Positions 17,712-26,808 are shown, counted from the stretch's first letter. The stretch is 64,000 bases of DNA from Microbacterium sp. W4I4 (GCF_030816235.1 NZ_JAUSXT010000001.1:2914001-2978000); one strand, 5' to 3'. Notes: generated by a model not told the origin, from the sequence alone. Translations and numbers: made by a program.

Positions 17712-19356
17712 ATGACCGAAGAACAGCCCATCGTGCAGATGCGGGGGATCTCCATCGAGTTCCCCGGCGTGAAAGCGCTCGACGACGTCGACTTCCGACT
17801 GTTCCCGGGCGAGGTCCACGCGCTGATGGGCGAGAACGGCGCGGGCAAGTCGACGCTCATCAAGGCGCTCACCGGGGTATACCGGATCGACTCCGGATCG
17901 ATCGCGGTCGTCGGCCGGGAACGCAGCTTCACGGGCACGGGCGATGCGCAGGAGGCCGGCATCTCGACGGTCTACCAGGAGGTCAACCTCGCCCCGAATC
18001 TCTCCATCGGTGAGAACGTGATGCTCGGACACGAGATCCGAGGCTTCTTCGGCGTCGACTGGCGGGCCACCCACCGCGCCGCCACCGACGCGCTCGCCCG
18101 GCTCGGCCTCGAGCGCCTCGACACCCACAAGCCCCTCTCCACCCTCTCCATCGCCCTGCAGCAGCTCGTCGCGATCAGCCGCGCGATGGCCGTCAAGGCG
18201 AAGGTGCTCATCCTCGACGAGCCGACCTCCAGCCTGGACGCCGCAGAGGTCGAGGGCCTGTTCGCCGTGATGCGCTCGCTGCGCGATCAGGGCGTCGCCA
18301 TCCTCTTCGTCTCGCACTTCCTCGACCAGATCTACGCGATCAGCGACCGCCTCACGGTGCTGCGCAACGGACGGTACGAGGGCGAGTACCTCACCCGCGA
18401 CCTCGACCGGCACGCCCTCATCTCCAAGATGATCGGCAAGGACCTCGACGCGTTGAAGTCGCTCGGCGGCAACCGCCGGACCACGCCCCGCGACACCGCT
18501 GAGGCGCCCGCTGCTGTCGGCATCCGGCATCGCCCGCCGCGGATCCGTCGAGGCGACCGACCTCGACATCCGCGCGGGAGAGGTGGTCGGCTTCGCCGGC
18601 CTGCTCGGCTCGGGACGCACCGAGCTCGCCCGCCTGCTGTACGGCGCGGACCGACCCGACACCGGCACGATCTCGCTGAAGGGCGACCGCACCGAGATCA
18701 AGTCGCCCGCCGACGGACTCGCCAAGCGCATCGCGTACTCCACCGAGAACCGCCGCGACGAGGGCATCGTCGGCGATCTCACCGTGCGCGAGAACATCAT
18801 CCTGGCCGTTCAGGCCGAGCGCGGCTGGGCCAGGCCCATCCCGCGCAAGGAGCAGGATGCCATCGTCGAGAAGTACATCACCGAGCTCAACGTGCGCCCC
18901 GCCGACCCGAACCGGATGATCAAGAACCTCTCCGGCGGCAACCAGCAGAAGGTTCTGCTCGGCCGCTGGCTGGCCACCGAGCCCGAACTCCTCATCCTCG
19001 ACGAGCCCACCCGCGGCATCGACGTGGGCGCCAAAGCCGAGATCCAGGAGACCGTCGCGCAGCTCGCCGAGGACGGCGTCGCCGTCGTGTTCGTCTCCTC
19101 CGAGCTGGAGGAGGTCGTGCGCCTGTCCGAGCGGATCGTCGTGCTCAAGGACCACCAGAAGATCGGCGAGATCCAGAACGGCCCCGGCGTCACCGCGCAG
19201 GAGATCGTCGACGTCATCGCCGCGCACGGCACGGATGCCGCCGCCGACGACCTCGAGGGCACGGTGGGCGCGCTGCCCGATACCATCGCCGAGACGGGCT
19301 CTGGTGCCCCGACGGGCGCAGACGCCGTCACGACCGCAGAGCAGGAGGCGCGATGA
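17712..19356 (+). pseudogene. Sugar ABC transporter ATP-binding protein (YtfR type), frameshifted
   Basis: Domain 1 reads normally from ATG 17712 (Walker A GENGAGKST; LSIALQQLVAISRAM; VLILDEPTSSLD) to about base 18506. The continuation then lies in another frame: LLSASGIARRGSVEATDLDIRAGEVVGF and the whole second domain (LSGGNQQKVLLGRWL; LLILDEPTRGIDVG) to the stop at 19356. Removing one C from CCC at 18507-18509 restores a 547-residue protein of the expected type. The original frame happens to stay open into the permease gene, giving a misleading 905-codon reading. It may be a real mutation or a sequencing error; the paralogue at 14886 could compensate. Confidence 0.85.
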
Positions 19357-20429
19357 ACGCCGCTACCACCCCGTCCTTCTGGCGCGAGCTGGTCCGCAAG
19401 CCGTTCTTCTGGGGCATCGTCGCGATCATCGCGCTGCTCGCGCTGAACGTGCTGAAGGACCCGACCTATCTCGCCATCACGATCAACCCGAACAACGGCA
19501 ACCTCGTCGGGAATCTGATCGACATCCTGCGCCAGGCGGCTCCGATCATGATGATCGCGATCGGGATGTCGCTGGTGATCGCCACCGCAGGCATCGACCT
19601 CTCCGTCGGCTCGCTCATGGCCGTCGCGGGTGCCGTCTCGATGGAGTTCCTCAAGAACGTCGGCGACTCCTCATCGGTCGGCGTCGCGCTCGCCGCGGTC
19701 GGTCTGTCGCTGCTGGTCACCGGCATCCTCGGCGCCGTCAACGGCATCCTCGTCGCCTACGTCGGCCTGCAGCCGTTCATCGCGACCCTCGTGCTCATGC
19801 TCGCCGGGCGCGGCATCGCCAAGGTCATCACCGGCGGGCAGAACACGGCGGCATCCAATGATCCCTACCGATGGATCGCGAACGGCTACGTCATCGGCAT
19901 CCCCGTGGTGTTCATCCTCGCGCTGCTGATCGTCCTCGCCGTCGGCTGGGTCGTGCGCCGCAGCGCACTGGGGCTGATGATCGAGGCGATCGGCATCAAC
20001 CCCAAGGCCAGTCGGATGGCGGGCATCAAGCCCAAGGGGCTGCTGCTGACCGCGTACATCCTCAGCGGAGTCCTGGCCGGTGTCGCCGGCATCATGTCGG
20101 TCGGCAGCGTGATGACCGTCGACATCTCCCGCACCGGATACCAGCTCGAGCTCGACGCGATCCTCGCGGTCGTGATCGGCGGGGCCTCGCTGATGGGCGG
20201 CAAGTTCTCGCTCTCGGGCGCCTTCGTCGGCGCGCTGCTGATCGCCACCCTCGACAAGACCGTGCTGTACCTGGGCGTCTCGTCCTCGGCCACCCCGGCG
20301 TTCAAGGCCATCGTCATCATCGTCATCTGCCTGCTGCAGTCCGAGCGGGTGCGCGCCTGGTTCCAGGGGCGCGGGAAGACGATCATCGCCCCCAGAACCG
20401 AGAGCGCGAAAGAGGAGGTGGCGGCATGA
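19353..20429 (+). CDS. Sugar ABC transporter permease (YtfT type)
   Basis: A 358-residue integral membrane protein of the BPD_transp_2 (RbsC-like) family. The ATG at 19353 makes an ATGA overlap with the ATPase stop. Motifs include IMMIAIGMSLVIATAGIDLSVGS in the first third, LQPFIATLVLMLAGRGIAKVITGG, and the cytoplasmic loop GINPKASRMAGIKPKGL, which is typical of CUT2 permeases. About eight to ten hydrophobic spans are visible. It pairs with the next gene to form the channel. Confidence 0.9.
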   Translation: MNAATTPSFWRELVRKPFFWGIVAIIALLALNVLKDPTYLAITINPNNGNLVGNLIDILRQAAPIMMIAIGMSLVIATAGIDLSVGSLMAVAGAVSMEFLKNVGDSSSVGVALAAVGLSLLVTGILGAVNGILVAYVGLQPFIATLVLMLAGRGIAKVITGGQNTAASNDPYRWIANGYVIGIPVVFILALLIVLAVGWVVRRSALGLMIEAIGINPKASRMAGIKPKGLLLTAYILSGVLAGVAGIMSVGSVMTVDISRTGYQLELDAILAVVIGGASLMGGKFSLSGAFVGALLIATLDKTVLYLGVSSSATPAFKAIVIIVICLLQSERVRAWFQGRGKTIIAPRTESAKEEVAA

Positions 20430-21463
20430 GCCTCACGACCGCGACACCCGCCGTCGCCGAGACCCCAGGGCTCGTCGACCGCATCCGCCGTGCGATCACG
20501 GCGAACCCGTCGGTGCTGCCGACCATCGCCTCGGTGGTCATCTTCGTCGGCATGATCGTCTACGGCGAGACCGCCTACGGGCGCATCGTGCAGGCCAGCA
20601 CGATGTCGAACCTGCTGATCAACAACACGCACCTGATCGTGCTGGCCGTGGCCCTGACGTTCGTGATCATCACCGGCGGCATCGACCTGTCGGTCGGCTC
20701 GATCATCGCGTTCTCCTCGGTCGCCGGTGTCATGCTGGCGAACGCCGGCTGGCATCCGCTTCTCGTCATCGTGGCGATGATCGGCTTCGGGGCCCTGTTC
20801 GGCCTGGTCTCCGGCATCCTGATCCGCTATTTCAACGTGCAGCCGTTCATCGCGACGCTCGCGATGATGTTCCTCGGGCGCGGCCTCGCGTCGCTGCTGA
20901 GCACCAAGCCCGAACGGCTGGGCGAGGACTCGCCGATCCGCTGGATCAGCGACAAGATCAAGATCGTCGACGGGCCGAAGGTCAACGACCTGACCATCAC
21001 GCCGGCCGTGATCATCGCCGTGCTCGTGGTGCTCGCCGCGTTCTTCGTGCTGCACCGCACCCGCACCGGTCGCACGGTGTACGCGATCGGCGGATCCGAG
21101 AACTCGGCGCTGCTGATGGGCCTTCCCGTGCAGCGCACCAAGGTGCTCGTCTACGTGATCAGCGGTGCGCTGGCCGGTCTGGCCGCGGTGCTGTACACCT
21201 CGCGGCTCGGCACCGCCCAGAACATCACCGGCATCGGCTGGGAGCTCGACGCGATCGCCGCGGCCGTCATCGGCGGCACGGTGCTGACCGGTGCGTACGG
21301 GTACGTGCTGGGCTCGGTGGTGGGTGCACTCGTGCTCGGACTCATGAACGTGCTGATCACGCGCGACGGCGGCATCCCGCCCGAGATGACGACGATCATC
21401 ACGGGCGGCATCCTGCTGGTCTTCGTGCTGCTGCAGCGCGCGGTGACCCGCAAAAAGGAATAG
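20426..21463 (+). CDS. Sugar ABC transporter permease (YjfF type)
   Basis: The second CUT2 permease, 345 residues, last gene of the operon. The start at 20426 overlaps the previous stop as ATGA. It carries LIVLAVALTFVIITGGIDLSVGS, VQPFIATLAMMFLGRGLASL and AIGGSENSALLMGLPVQRTK, hallmarks of the family. Unlike single-permease ribose systems, ytf-type systems use two different permeases, and this pair fits that layout. It is followed by a nested palindrome and the convergent MerR gene. Confidence 0.9.
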   Translation: MSLTTATPAVAETPGLVDRIRRAITANPSVLPTIASVVIFVGMIVYGETAYGRIVQASTMSNLLINNTHLIVLAVALTFVIITGGIDLSVGSIIAFSSVAGVMLANAGWHPLLVIVAMIGFGALFGLVSGILIRYFNVQPFIATLAMMFLGRGLASLLSTKPERLGEDSPIRWISDKIKIVDGPKVNDLTITPAVIIAVLVVLAAFFVLHRTRTGRTVYAIGGSENSALLMGLPVQRTKVLVYVISGALAGLAAVLYTSRLGTAQNITGIGWELDAIAAAVIGGTVLTGAYGYVLGSVVGALVLGLMNVLITRDGGIPPEMTTIITGGILLVFVLLQRAVTRKKE

Positions 21464-21500
21464 CGCCGGGCGGGCCGCCTAGGCGGCGCGCTTCACCCTT

Positions 21501-21573
21501 CGTCGAGAAACCACATCCGACACGAGAAACCACGTCTGAACGTGGGTCTCATGCGGAATGAGGTTTCTCGACG
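21501..21573. repeat. Nested palindromic repeat B (GAGAAACC family)
   Basis: Between convergent genes. The perfect outer stem is CGTCGAGAAACC (21501-21512) with GGTTTCTCGACG (21562-21573). An inner stem pairs GAGAAACCACG (21524-21534) with CGTGGGTCTC (21541-21550), with one bulge. Probably a bidirectional terminator; related to the elements at 6400 and 36053. Confidence 0.75.
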
Positions 21574-21584
21574 GGCCGGCGGGG

Positions 21585-22598
21585 TCAGCGCGCGGCGAGG
21601 ATCGCCCGGGACAGCCACTCGCCGAAGCCGGCGAGGTCGACGTCGCCGCGGACGGACTCCTCCGGCCCCGGAGTGCCGTTGATGATCGCGACCAGGTCGA
21701 GGTAGCGGCCCTCGGAGGCCCGATAGTCGTCGTGCTGGAGCGTGCGGGTGAGCAGCTCGTCGATCTCGCGGTACCGCGATGCCAGTCGGTTGCGCAGCTC
21801 GTCGTCGACGATCGCCCCGCCCGCGGTGGCCGTCTGCTGCACGAACCGCCCGGCCAGGTCGGTCGCATACGGGTCTTCGGGCGAGAGCCCTGAGGAGTGC
21901 GCGGCGGCGAGCCTCGGCATCAGATCCTCGCCGGCGCTGCGGATGGAGTCCTGGATGCCGGGCTCGGCCATCCGTCGTCCGATCTCGGACGCGTAGGTCT
22001 CCCGCAGGTACTCTCGCGTCACCGCACGGTAGTCATCGTCCTGCAGCAGCTCGGCGAGATCGATCCAGGCGTCCAGCTGCGCGGGAGCGGGGTCGTCCGT
22101 CAGCTGCGGCCGCGCCTCGCGGAGCCGATCGGCCACGTCGGCCGGCATCCCCCGCGAGACCTCGGCGAGGAAGTCGTCGACCAGGCTCTGGCGCTGCGCA
22201 TCCGACATGGTCACGAGCCGCCGCAGCAGTCGCGCCCGCTCCTGCGTGCTCGCGCTGCGGACCAGCGCGCGCAGCACGGCGCGCTTGGCCTGCAGATCAC
22301 GGGTGCGGGTCTCGACGAACTCGAGGTGCTCGGCGAGGAGGTCGCGCAGTTCGACCGTGCCGGTCAGCACGCGTCGCACCTGGTCCAGGCCCGTCTCCAG
22401 GTCGCGGAGGGTGCGGATGAACTCCAACCGCGCGATCGCCTCCGCGTCGTAGAGCCGGTGCCCGCCGTCGGTCTCGTCGGTGGGCTCGACGAGTCCCTCG
22501 TCGGAGTAGTAGCGGATGGCGCTCACGCTGAGTCCGGTGCGGCGCGCGACGTCGCCGATGAGGTGCAGTCCTTCGTATGTCTCGGTCATGTCCTCCAC
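21585..22598 (-). CDS. MerR-family transcriptional regulator
   Basis: A 337-residue protein. The N-terminal winged helix (about 12-80) has LIGDVARRTGLSVSAIRYYSDEGLVEP and GHRLYDAEAIARLEFIRTLRDLETGLDQVRRVL, a textbook MerR domain. A coiled-coil linker (LAEHLEFVETRTRDLQAKRAVL) and a long helical C-terminal domain of unknown ligand follow. There is no Cys cluster, so a metal or redox sensor is unlikely. The start is GTG 22598 or ATG 22589. A perfect CTCAAGC-G-GCTTGAG palindrome at 22607-22621 lies just upstream and is the likely autoregulatory site. Confidence 0.88.
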   Translation of the reverse strand: MEDMTETYEGLHLIGDVARRTGLSVSAIRYYSDEGLVEPTDETDGGHRLYDAEAIARLEFIRTLRDLETGLDQVRRVLTGTVELRDLLAEHLEFVETRTRDLQAKRAVLRALVRSASTQERARLLRRLVTMSDAQRQSLVDDFLAEVSRGMPADVADRLREARPQLTDDPAPAQLDAWIDLAELLQDDDYRAVTREYLRETYASEIGRRMAEPGIQDSIRSAGEDLMPRLAAAHSSGLSPEDPYATDLAGRFVQQTATAGGAIVDDELRNRLASRYREIDELLTRTLQHDDYRASEGRYLDLVAIINGTPGPEESVRGDVDLAGFGEWLSRAILAAR

Positions 22599-22606
22599 CC
22601 TGAGAC

Positions 22607-22621
22607 CTCAAGCGGCTTGAG
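22607..22621. promoter_or_regulatory. MerR-type operator CTCAAGCGGCTTGAG
   Basis: A perfect palindrome with 7-bp arms and one central base, directly upstream of the MerR gene. CTCAAG/CTTGAG arms are common in operators of MerR relatives such as SoxR. Confidence 0.65.
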
Positions 22622-22683
22622 ATGCAAGTCCTGATCTCATCATGGTCGCAGACTCCCTGATCCGCGGGCCTAGACTCGTGCCC

Positions 22684-23685
22684 GTGACCGGTCTCAGTAC
22701 ACGCGCCGTCGGAGTGCGCGACGTCGCCGCCCATGCCGGCGTCTCGCGCCAGACCGTCTCGCGCGTGCTGAACGAGCATCCCGACGTCGCCCCCGAGACC
22801 CGCGAGCGGGTGCTCGAGGCGGTGGCCGAGCTCGGCTACCGAATGAACAATGTGGCTCGGGCCTTCGGCACCCGCCGCTCGCGCACCATCGGCGTGCTGG
22901 CCCAGGCCGCACTGCACTACGGGCCCTCGCGCAGCATCGAGGCGATCGAGTCCGCCGCGCGCGCCGCCGGGTACTGGGTCTCGGCCGTGTTCGCCGACTC
23001 CACCGGCGAGGACACCGTGCGCGAGGCCATCGAGCATCTGCTCGGCCAGGGCGTGGACGGGCTGGTCGTCGTCGCCCCGCACGCGCGCACGCTGCGGACT
23101 CTGGATGCGATGGACATCGGCATCCCGACGGTCACCCTGCATTCCGCGGGGCGAGACGGGCGCGGTCTCGCCGTCGACCAGGTCGCGGGTGCGCGGCTCG
23201 CCACGGCCTGTCTGGCCGATGCGGGGCACAGCCGCATCGCGCATCTCGCGGGACCAGCGGACTGGCTCGAGGCCGAGGCGCGGCAGGCCGGCTTCGCGCA
23301 GGAGCTCGCCGCGCGCGGACTCGCAGAGGGCCCTGTGGTGCCGGGGGACTGGACGGCGCGTTCCGGCCACGACGCGGCCGCGGTCATCGCGGCATCCGAC
23401 GTCACTGCAGTGTTCTCCGCGAACGACCAGATGGCACTCGGGCTGCTGGGAGGGCTGCGCGAGCTCGGCATCCGGGTGCCCGAGGACGTCAGCGTCGTCG
23501 GCTTCGACGACGTACCGGATGCCGCGTACTACGTGCCCGCGCTGACCACGGTGCGCCAGGACTTCGCCGAGCTCGCCCGGCTGGCCGTTGCGGCGATCGT
23601 GGGCACAGCGCAGGGCGCGAGGCTCGAGCCGCTGTCGCCACTGCTCGTGCGGCGGGACTCGGTGCTGACCCGGAATGCAACGTAG
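22684..23685 (+). CDS. LacI-family transcriptional regulator (no linked target)
   Basis: The GTG at 22684 sits 7 nt after TAGACT (22671-22676), so the transcript is probably leaderless. The in-frame ATG at 22642 lies upstream of that promoter. The HTH is VRDVAAHAGVSRQTVSRVLNEH. The sensor domain ends with SVVGFDDVPDAAYYVPALTTVRQDF. It resembles the regulator at 13867 in both domains, including HYGPSRSIEAIESAARAAGY against FGPTSILRAVELAARAAGY, so the two may be paralogues. No metabolic gene is attached, and its target is unknown. Confidence 0.85.
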   Translation: MTGLSTRAVGVRDVAAHAGVSRQTVSRVLNEHPDVAPETRERVLEAVAELGYRMNNVARAFGTRRSRTIGVLAQAALHYGPSRSIEAIESAARAAGYWVSAVFADSTGEDTVREAIEHLLGQGVDGLVVVAPHARTLRTLDAMDIGIPTVTLHSAGRDGRGLAVDQVAGARLATACLADAGHSRIAHLAGPADWLEAEARQAGFAQELAARGLAEGPVVPGDWTARSGHDAAAVIAASDVTAVFSANDQMALGLLGGLRELGIRVPEDVSVVGFDDVPDAAYYVPALTTVRQDFAELARLAVAAIVGTAQGARLEPLSPLLVRRDSVLTRNAT

Positions 23686-23696
23686 AACGCTGCGCG

Positions 23697-23708
23697 TGAA
23701 CCGGTTCA
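23697..23708. promoter_or_regulatory. Operator TGAACCGGTTCA upstream of LacI gene
   Basis: A perfect 12-bp palindrome just before a candidate -10 (TAGAGT, 23717-23722) of the LacI gene at 23745. The identical sequence occurs at 24942-24953 in front of the lyxose isomerase operon. Confidence 0.7.
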
Positions 23709-23744
23709 TCGTTCACTAGAGTTGGGTGATCGAGACCGTGCGAG

Positions 23745-24824
23745 ATGAAGGCAGAGCAGACGATGAACGACGTGCCTGACCAGCCCGATATCGTCGGAGA
23801 GGGCGGCGCCGGCGCTGCACGTGGGGTCGGCGTGCGTGATGTGGCGCGCAAGGCGGGGGTATCGCTCGGGACGGTCTCGAATGTGCTCAACAACCCGGAG
23901 AAGGTCGGAGAGCGGACGAGGACGCGTGTCGAACGCGCCATCCGAGAGCTCGGCTTCGTCGGCTCTCGCGCGGCTGGTCAACTGCGCAGTCGCAGAAGCG
24001 GTCTTGTCGGAGTCGTCGTTCCCGACGTGGGCAATCCGTATTGGGCGGCGGTTCTGCGAGGTGTGGAGTCTGTTCTCGAGGATCGCGACCTCGCCCTGAT
24101 CGTCGGCTCCACGCACCAGAGCCCTCAGCGCCAGGAGCGATTGCTTCGCGGGCTCGCGAGCCAGGGTGTCGACGGGCTGCTGGTCGCGCCGATCGATGAC
24201 GATCGTCAGTGGGAGGACTTCGCGGATCGATTTCTCGGAGTCGTCGCGCTCGAAAGCGACGTGGGGGTCGGCGCCGGTATCAGCCTCGACAACGTCGACG
24301 GAGCCCACCAGGCGATTGCCCATCTGCTGGAGCTGGGGCACCGATCGATCTGCTTCATCAACGGCCCTGGCAGAGTCCCGTGGTGCGCTGAGCGTCGCGT
24401 CGGTGTCTTGGCCGGGATAGGCGAAGCCGGGCTGAATCCCGACGACGTCCTGATCGACGTGGAGGTCTCGGATCTGACCTCCGCGGAGGGGCTGCGGGCT
24501 GCGGACGACCTGTGGCAGAGCAGTCGGCCCACGGCGGTGCTCTGCGCAAATGATCTGCTCGCACTCGGAGTGCTCCTCTCGGCGCAGCGACGGGGTCTGG
24601 ACGTGCCGGGGGACGTCTCTCTCGTGGGCTACGACGACGTCGAGTTCGTGGAGGCTTTGCGGCCGGCGCTCACGACGGTGCATCAGCCGTCATTCGAGGT
24701 TGGAATCGTCGCCGCCGAGATGCTGCTGCGCGGCAGCGGCAGCCGACACACTCGCAGCGAACATGCCCTGCTGTCGCCGCAGCTCATCGTTCGGCAGTCC
24801 TCGGGGCCGCCGCCCCGAGGGTGA
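23745..24824 (+). CDS. LacI-family regulator of the lyxose isomerase operon
   Basis: A 359-residue regulator; the start is ATG 23745, with an alternative ATG at 23763. The HTH is VRDVARKAGVSLGTVSNVLNNPEKV. The sensor domain has VGVVVPDVGNPYWAAVLRGVE and SLVGYDDVEFVEALRPALTTVHQP. TGAACCGGTTCA lies upstream of this gene and twice in front of the next operon, so it most likely represses both itself and the sugar operon. The inducer is probably the sugar taken up by the downstream importer or a product of it. Confidence 0.9.
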   Translation: MKAEQTMNDVPDQPDIVGEGGAGAARGVGVRDVARKAGVSLGTVSNVLNNPEKVGERTRTRVERAIRELGFVGSRAAGQLRSRRSGLVGVVVPDVGNPYWAAVLRGVESVLEDRDLALIVGSTHQSPQRQERLLRGLASQGVDGLLVAPIDDDRQWEDFADRFLGVVALESDVGVGAGISLDNVDGAHQAIAHLLELGHRSICFINGPGRVPWCAERRVGVLAGIGEAGLNPDDVLIDVEVSDLTSAEGLRAADDLWQSSRPTAVLCANDLLALGVLLSAQRRGLDVPGDVSLVGYDDVEFVEALRPALTTVHQPSFEVGIVAAEMLLRGSGSRHTRSEHALLSPQLIVRQSSGPPPRG

Positions 24825-24895
24825 ATCGTCCACGTCAAGGCCTCACGCGTTCGGTCACGCCGAGATCTCGATTCTTCGATCGTGCTCCAAGCGAC

Positions 24896-24924
24896 TTGAC
24901 AACAAGATGAGCGCATTGCATGAT
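24896..24924 (+). promoter_or_regulatory. Promoter of the lyxose isomerase-importer operon
   Basis: A perfect -35 TTGACA (24896-24901), a 17-bp spacer and -10 CATGAT (24919-24924, 4 of 6). The tandem operators begin 2 bp downstream, so a bound repressor would cover the start of transcription. Confidence 0.6.
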
Positions 24925-24925
24925 T

Positions 24926-24953
24926 TAAACCGGTTCAATTTTGAACCGGTTCA
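24926..24953. promoter_or_regulatory. Tandem operators for the LacI regulator
   Basis: TAAACCGGTTCA (24926-24937) and TGAACCGGTTCA (24942-24953), 16 bp centre to centre. The second is identical to the palindrome before the regulator gene. The local sequence is AT-rich against a GC-rich background. Confidence 0.75.
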
Positions 24954-24983
24954 CACGATCACCGTCGATACAGCGGAGGACCA

Positions 24984-25736
24984 ATGACGAGGACGTCGAT
25001 CACGCGACGCGAGTATGACGAATGGGTTCGCGAAGCCGCGGCTCTCGGCAAGGCTCTGCGCTATCCGATCACCGAAGACATGATCAACGACTCCGCTGGC
25101 ATCGTCTTCGGTGCCGATCAGTATGCGGCGTTCGAGAACGGCCTCTGGTCCCGCGAGCCCTATGAGGCGATGATCATCTTCGAGTCGCTGAACGAGCCCG
25201 CTGTCGACGGGCTTCCTGTCGGCGCCACCGAGTACTCGGACTTCTCCGGCCTCTGCGACAAGCTCATGATCGTGCATCCGGGCAAGTTCTGCCCACCGCA
25301 CTACCACCGCCGCAAGACCGAGAGCTATGAAGTCGTTCTCGGCGAGATGGAGGTCTTCTACGGGCCAGAGCCCATCGCCGATCCGAACGATCCCGATGTC
25401 CTCGCGTTCTCCGGGATGCCAGTGGGTGCGGAATGGCCCGAGGGAGTCGCACTGCCGGTAGGCCGCGAGGAGTCCTACACCGCGCTCACCAGCTATGTGC
25501 GTCTGCGCGCAGGCGACCCCAAGTTCGTCATGCACCGCAAGCACCTGCACGCCTTCCGATGCCCCGCGGGTTCGGACGTGCCTCTAGTCGTCCGGGAAGT
25601 CTCGACTTACAGCCACGAGCCGACGGAGGCCGCCGCGGACAGTGCCGCTCCGCTGCCGGGCTGGGCCGGAATCCACGACAACGCCTTCGTGTCCGAGACG
25701 GCGAACACCGGCCGTCTCGTCACGTCGTTCAGCTGA
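24984..25736 (+). CDS. D-lyxose isomerase (D-lyxose/D-mannose ketol-isomerase family)
   Basis: A 250-residue cupin-fold metal isomerase of the Lyx_isomer type, which converts D-lyxose to D-xylulose or D-mannose to D-fructose. The metal site is visible as CPPHYHRRKTESYEV, with His106, His108 and Glu113, plus MHRKHLHAF, with His184, His187 and His189. LGEMEVFYGPE follows the first cluster. The start ATG follows GGAGG. It is the first gene of a seven-gene operon that also encodes an importer but no kinase; xylB in this window could phosphorylate the xylulose. Family membership is by recognised motifs. The true substrate may be another 2,3-cis aldose. Confidence 0.8.
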   Translation: MTRTSITRREYDEWVREAAALGKALRYPITEDMINDSAGIVFGADQYAAFENGLWSREPYEAMIIFESLNEPAVDGLPVGATEYSDFSGLCDKLMIVHPGKFCPPHYHRRKTESYEVVLGEMEVFYGPEPIADPNDPDVLAFSGMPVGAEWPEGVALPVGREESYTALTSYVRLRAGDPKFVMHRKHLHAFRCPAGSDVPLVVREVSTYSHEPTEAAADSAAPLPGWAGIHDNAFVSETANTGRLVTSFS

Positions 25737-25788
25737 TATCCCCTGCATCACCCTCACAACCTCAAGAAAAGTCGAAGGAGACAACACC

Positions 25789-26808
25789 ATGCGTCGCAAG
25801 TCACTGCTCGCCCTCGCCGTCATCCCGCTGCTCGCCATCGCCGGCTGCGCCTCGGGTGCGGACGAAGAGCCCACCAACACCTCGTCCAGCGGCGACGAAG
25901 TGCAGTTCGAGGCGAAGGATCCGCTGATCATCGGATACTCGGTCTACGACCTGCAGAACCCGTACTGGCAGGCCTACTCCGAGGGCGTCAAGGCAGGCGC
26001 CGAGGAGAACGGCGCCGAGGTCGTCGTCGCGGATCAGAAGAGCTCCCAGCAGGAGCAGGTCTCGGGCAGTCTCGACCTCATCAACCAGGGCATCTCGGCC
26101 CTGATCATCACGCCGGTGCAGCCCTCGGCCCTGCCGGCGACGATCGACGCGGCGCACGATGCGCGCATCCCCGTCGTCATCGGCGACATCGGCACCGCCG
26201 GCGACTACGACGCCTACATCCTGTCGAACAACTTCAACGGCGGCGAGCTCGCAGCGCAGTTCGTGATCGACCAGGCTGGTGACTCGACCGAGACCAAGAA
26301 GGTCGGCGTGATCGAACTGCACGCCGGTTCGGTCGTGGGCGAGGAGCGCGTGAACGGCTTCAAGGAGGCGCTTGCCGAGGACGACCGCTTCGAGGTCGTC
26401 GCCAGCCTGGACGGTGAGGACACCGTCGACGGCGGATACGCCGCCGCGCAGGACATGCTCTCCGCGAATCCCGACCTCGACATCATCTACGCCGCGAATG
26501 ACGCATCCGCGGTCGGTGCGCAGCGTGCCCTCGAGACGGCGGGCAAGTCGGTGGCCGACGGATTCACCCTCATCGGCTTCGATGGCAACGACGACGCTCT
26601 CGGCCTCATCGAACAGGGGCTGATGTCTGCGACCGTGGCGCAGGATCCCTATGGCCAGGGCAAGGCCGCGGTCGAGACCGCGCTCGCACTGCTCAATGGA
26701 GAGGACGCCGGCTACTCCGACGCGGACTCCAAGACGGTCTACTTCCCGGTCGAGATCGTGACCCAGGCGACGGTGGCCGAATTCAAGGCTGCACGCGCGG
26801 ACCGCTGA
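25789..26808 (+). CDS. Sugar ABC transporter substrate-binding lipoprotein (RbsB type)
   Basis: A 339-residue lipoprotein. The ATG at 25789 follows AAGGAG. The signal peptide ends in AIAGC (lipobox). An acidic Ser/Thr linker precedes the type 1 periplasmic-binding fold: LIIGYSVYDLQNPYWQAYSEGVKAGA, LDLINQGISALIITPVQPSAL, IIYAANDASAVGA and LIGFDGNDDALGLIEQG. It is the binding component of the importer encoded by the next three genes, 52 bp after the isomerase. The ligand is probably the isomerase substrate or its glycoside; the sequence alone cannot settle this. Confidence 0.9.
   Translation: MRRKSLLALAVIPLLAIAGCASGADEEPTNTSSSGDEVQFEAKDPLIIGYSVYDLQNPYWQAYSEGVKAGAEENGAEVVVADQKSSQQEQVSGSLDLINQGISALIITPVQPSALPATIDAAHDARIPVVIGDIGTAGDYDAYILSNNFNGGELAAQFVIDQAGDSTETKKVGVIELHAGSVVGEERVNGFKEALAEDDRFEVVASLDGEDTVDGGYAAAQDMLSANPDLDIIYAANDASAVGAQRALETAGKSVADGFTLIGFDGNDDALGLIEQGLMSATVAQDPYGQGKAAVETALALLNGEDAGYSDADSKTVYFPVEIVTQATVAEFKAARADR

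Noticed and set aside
17712..20429. A single 905-residue reading frame joining an ABC ATPase to a permease
   Set aside because: The middle third (about 18510-19352) is Arg/Pro/His-rich nonsense in this frame, while the true second ATPase domain is in another frame. It is an artefact of the one-base shift, not a fusion protein.
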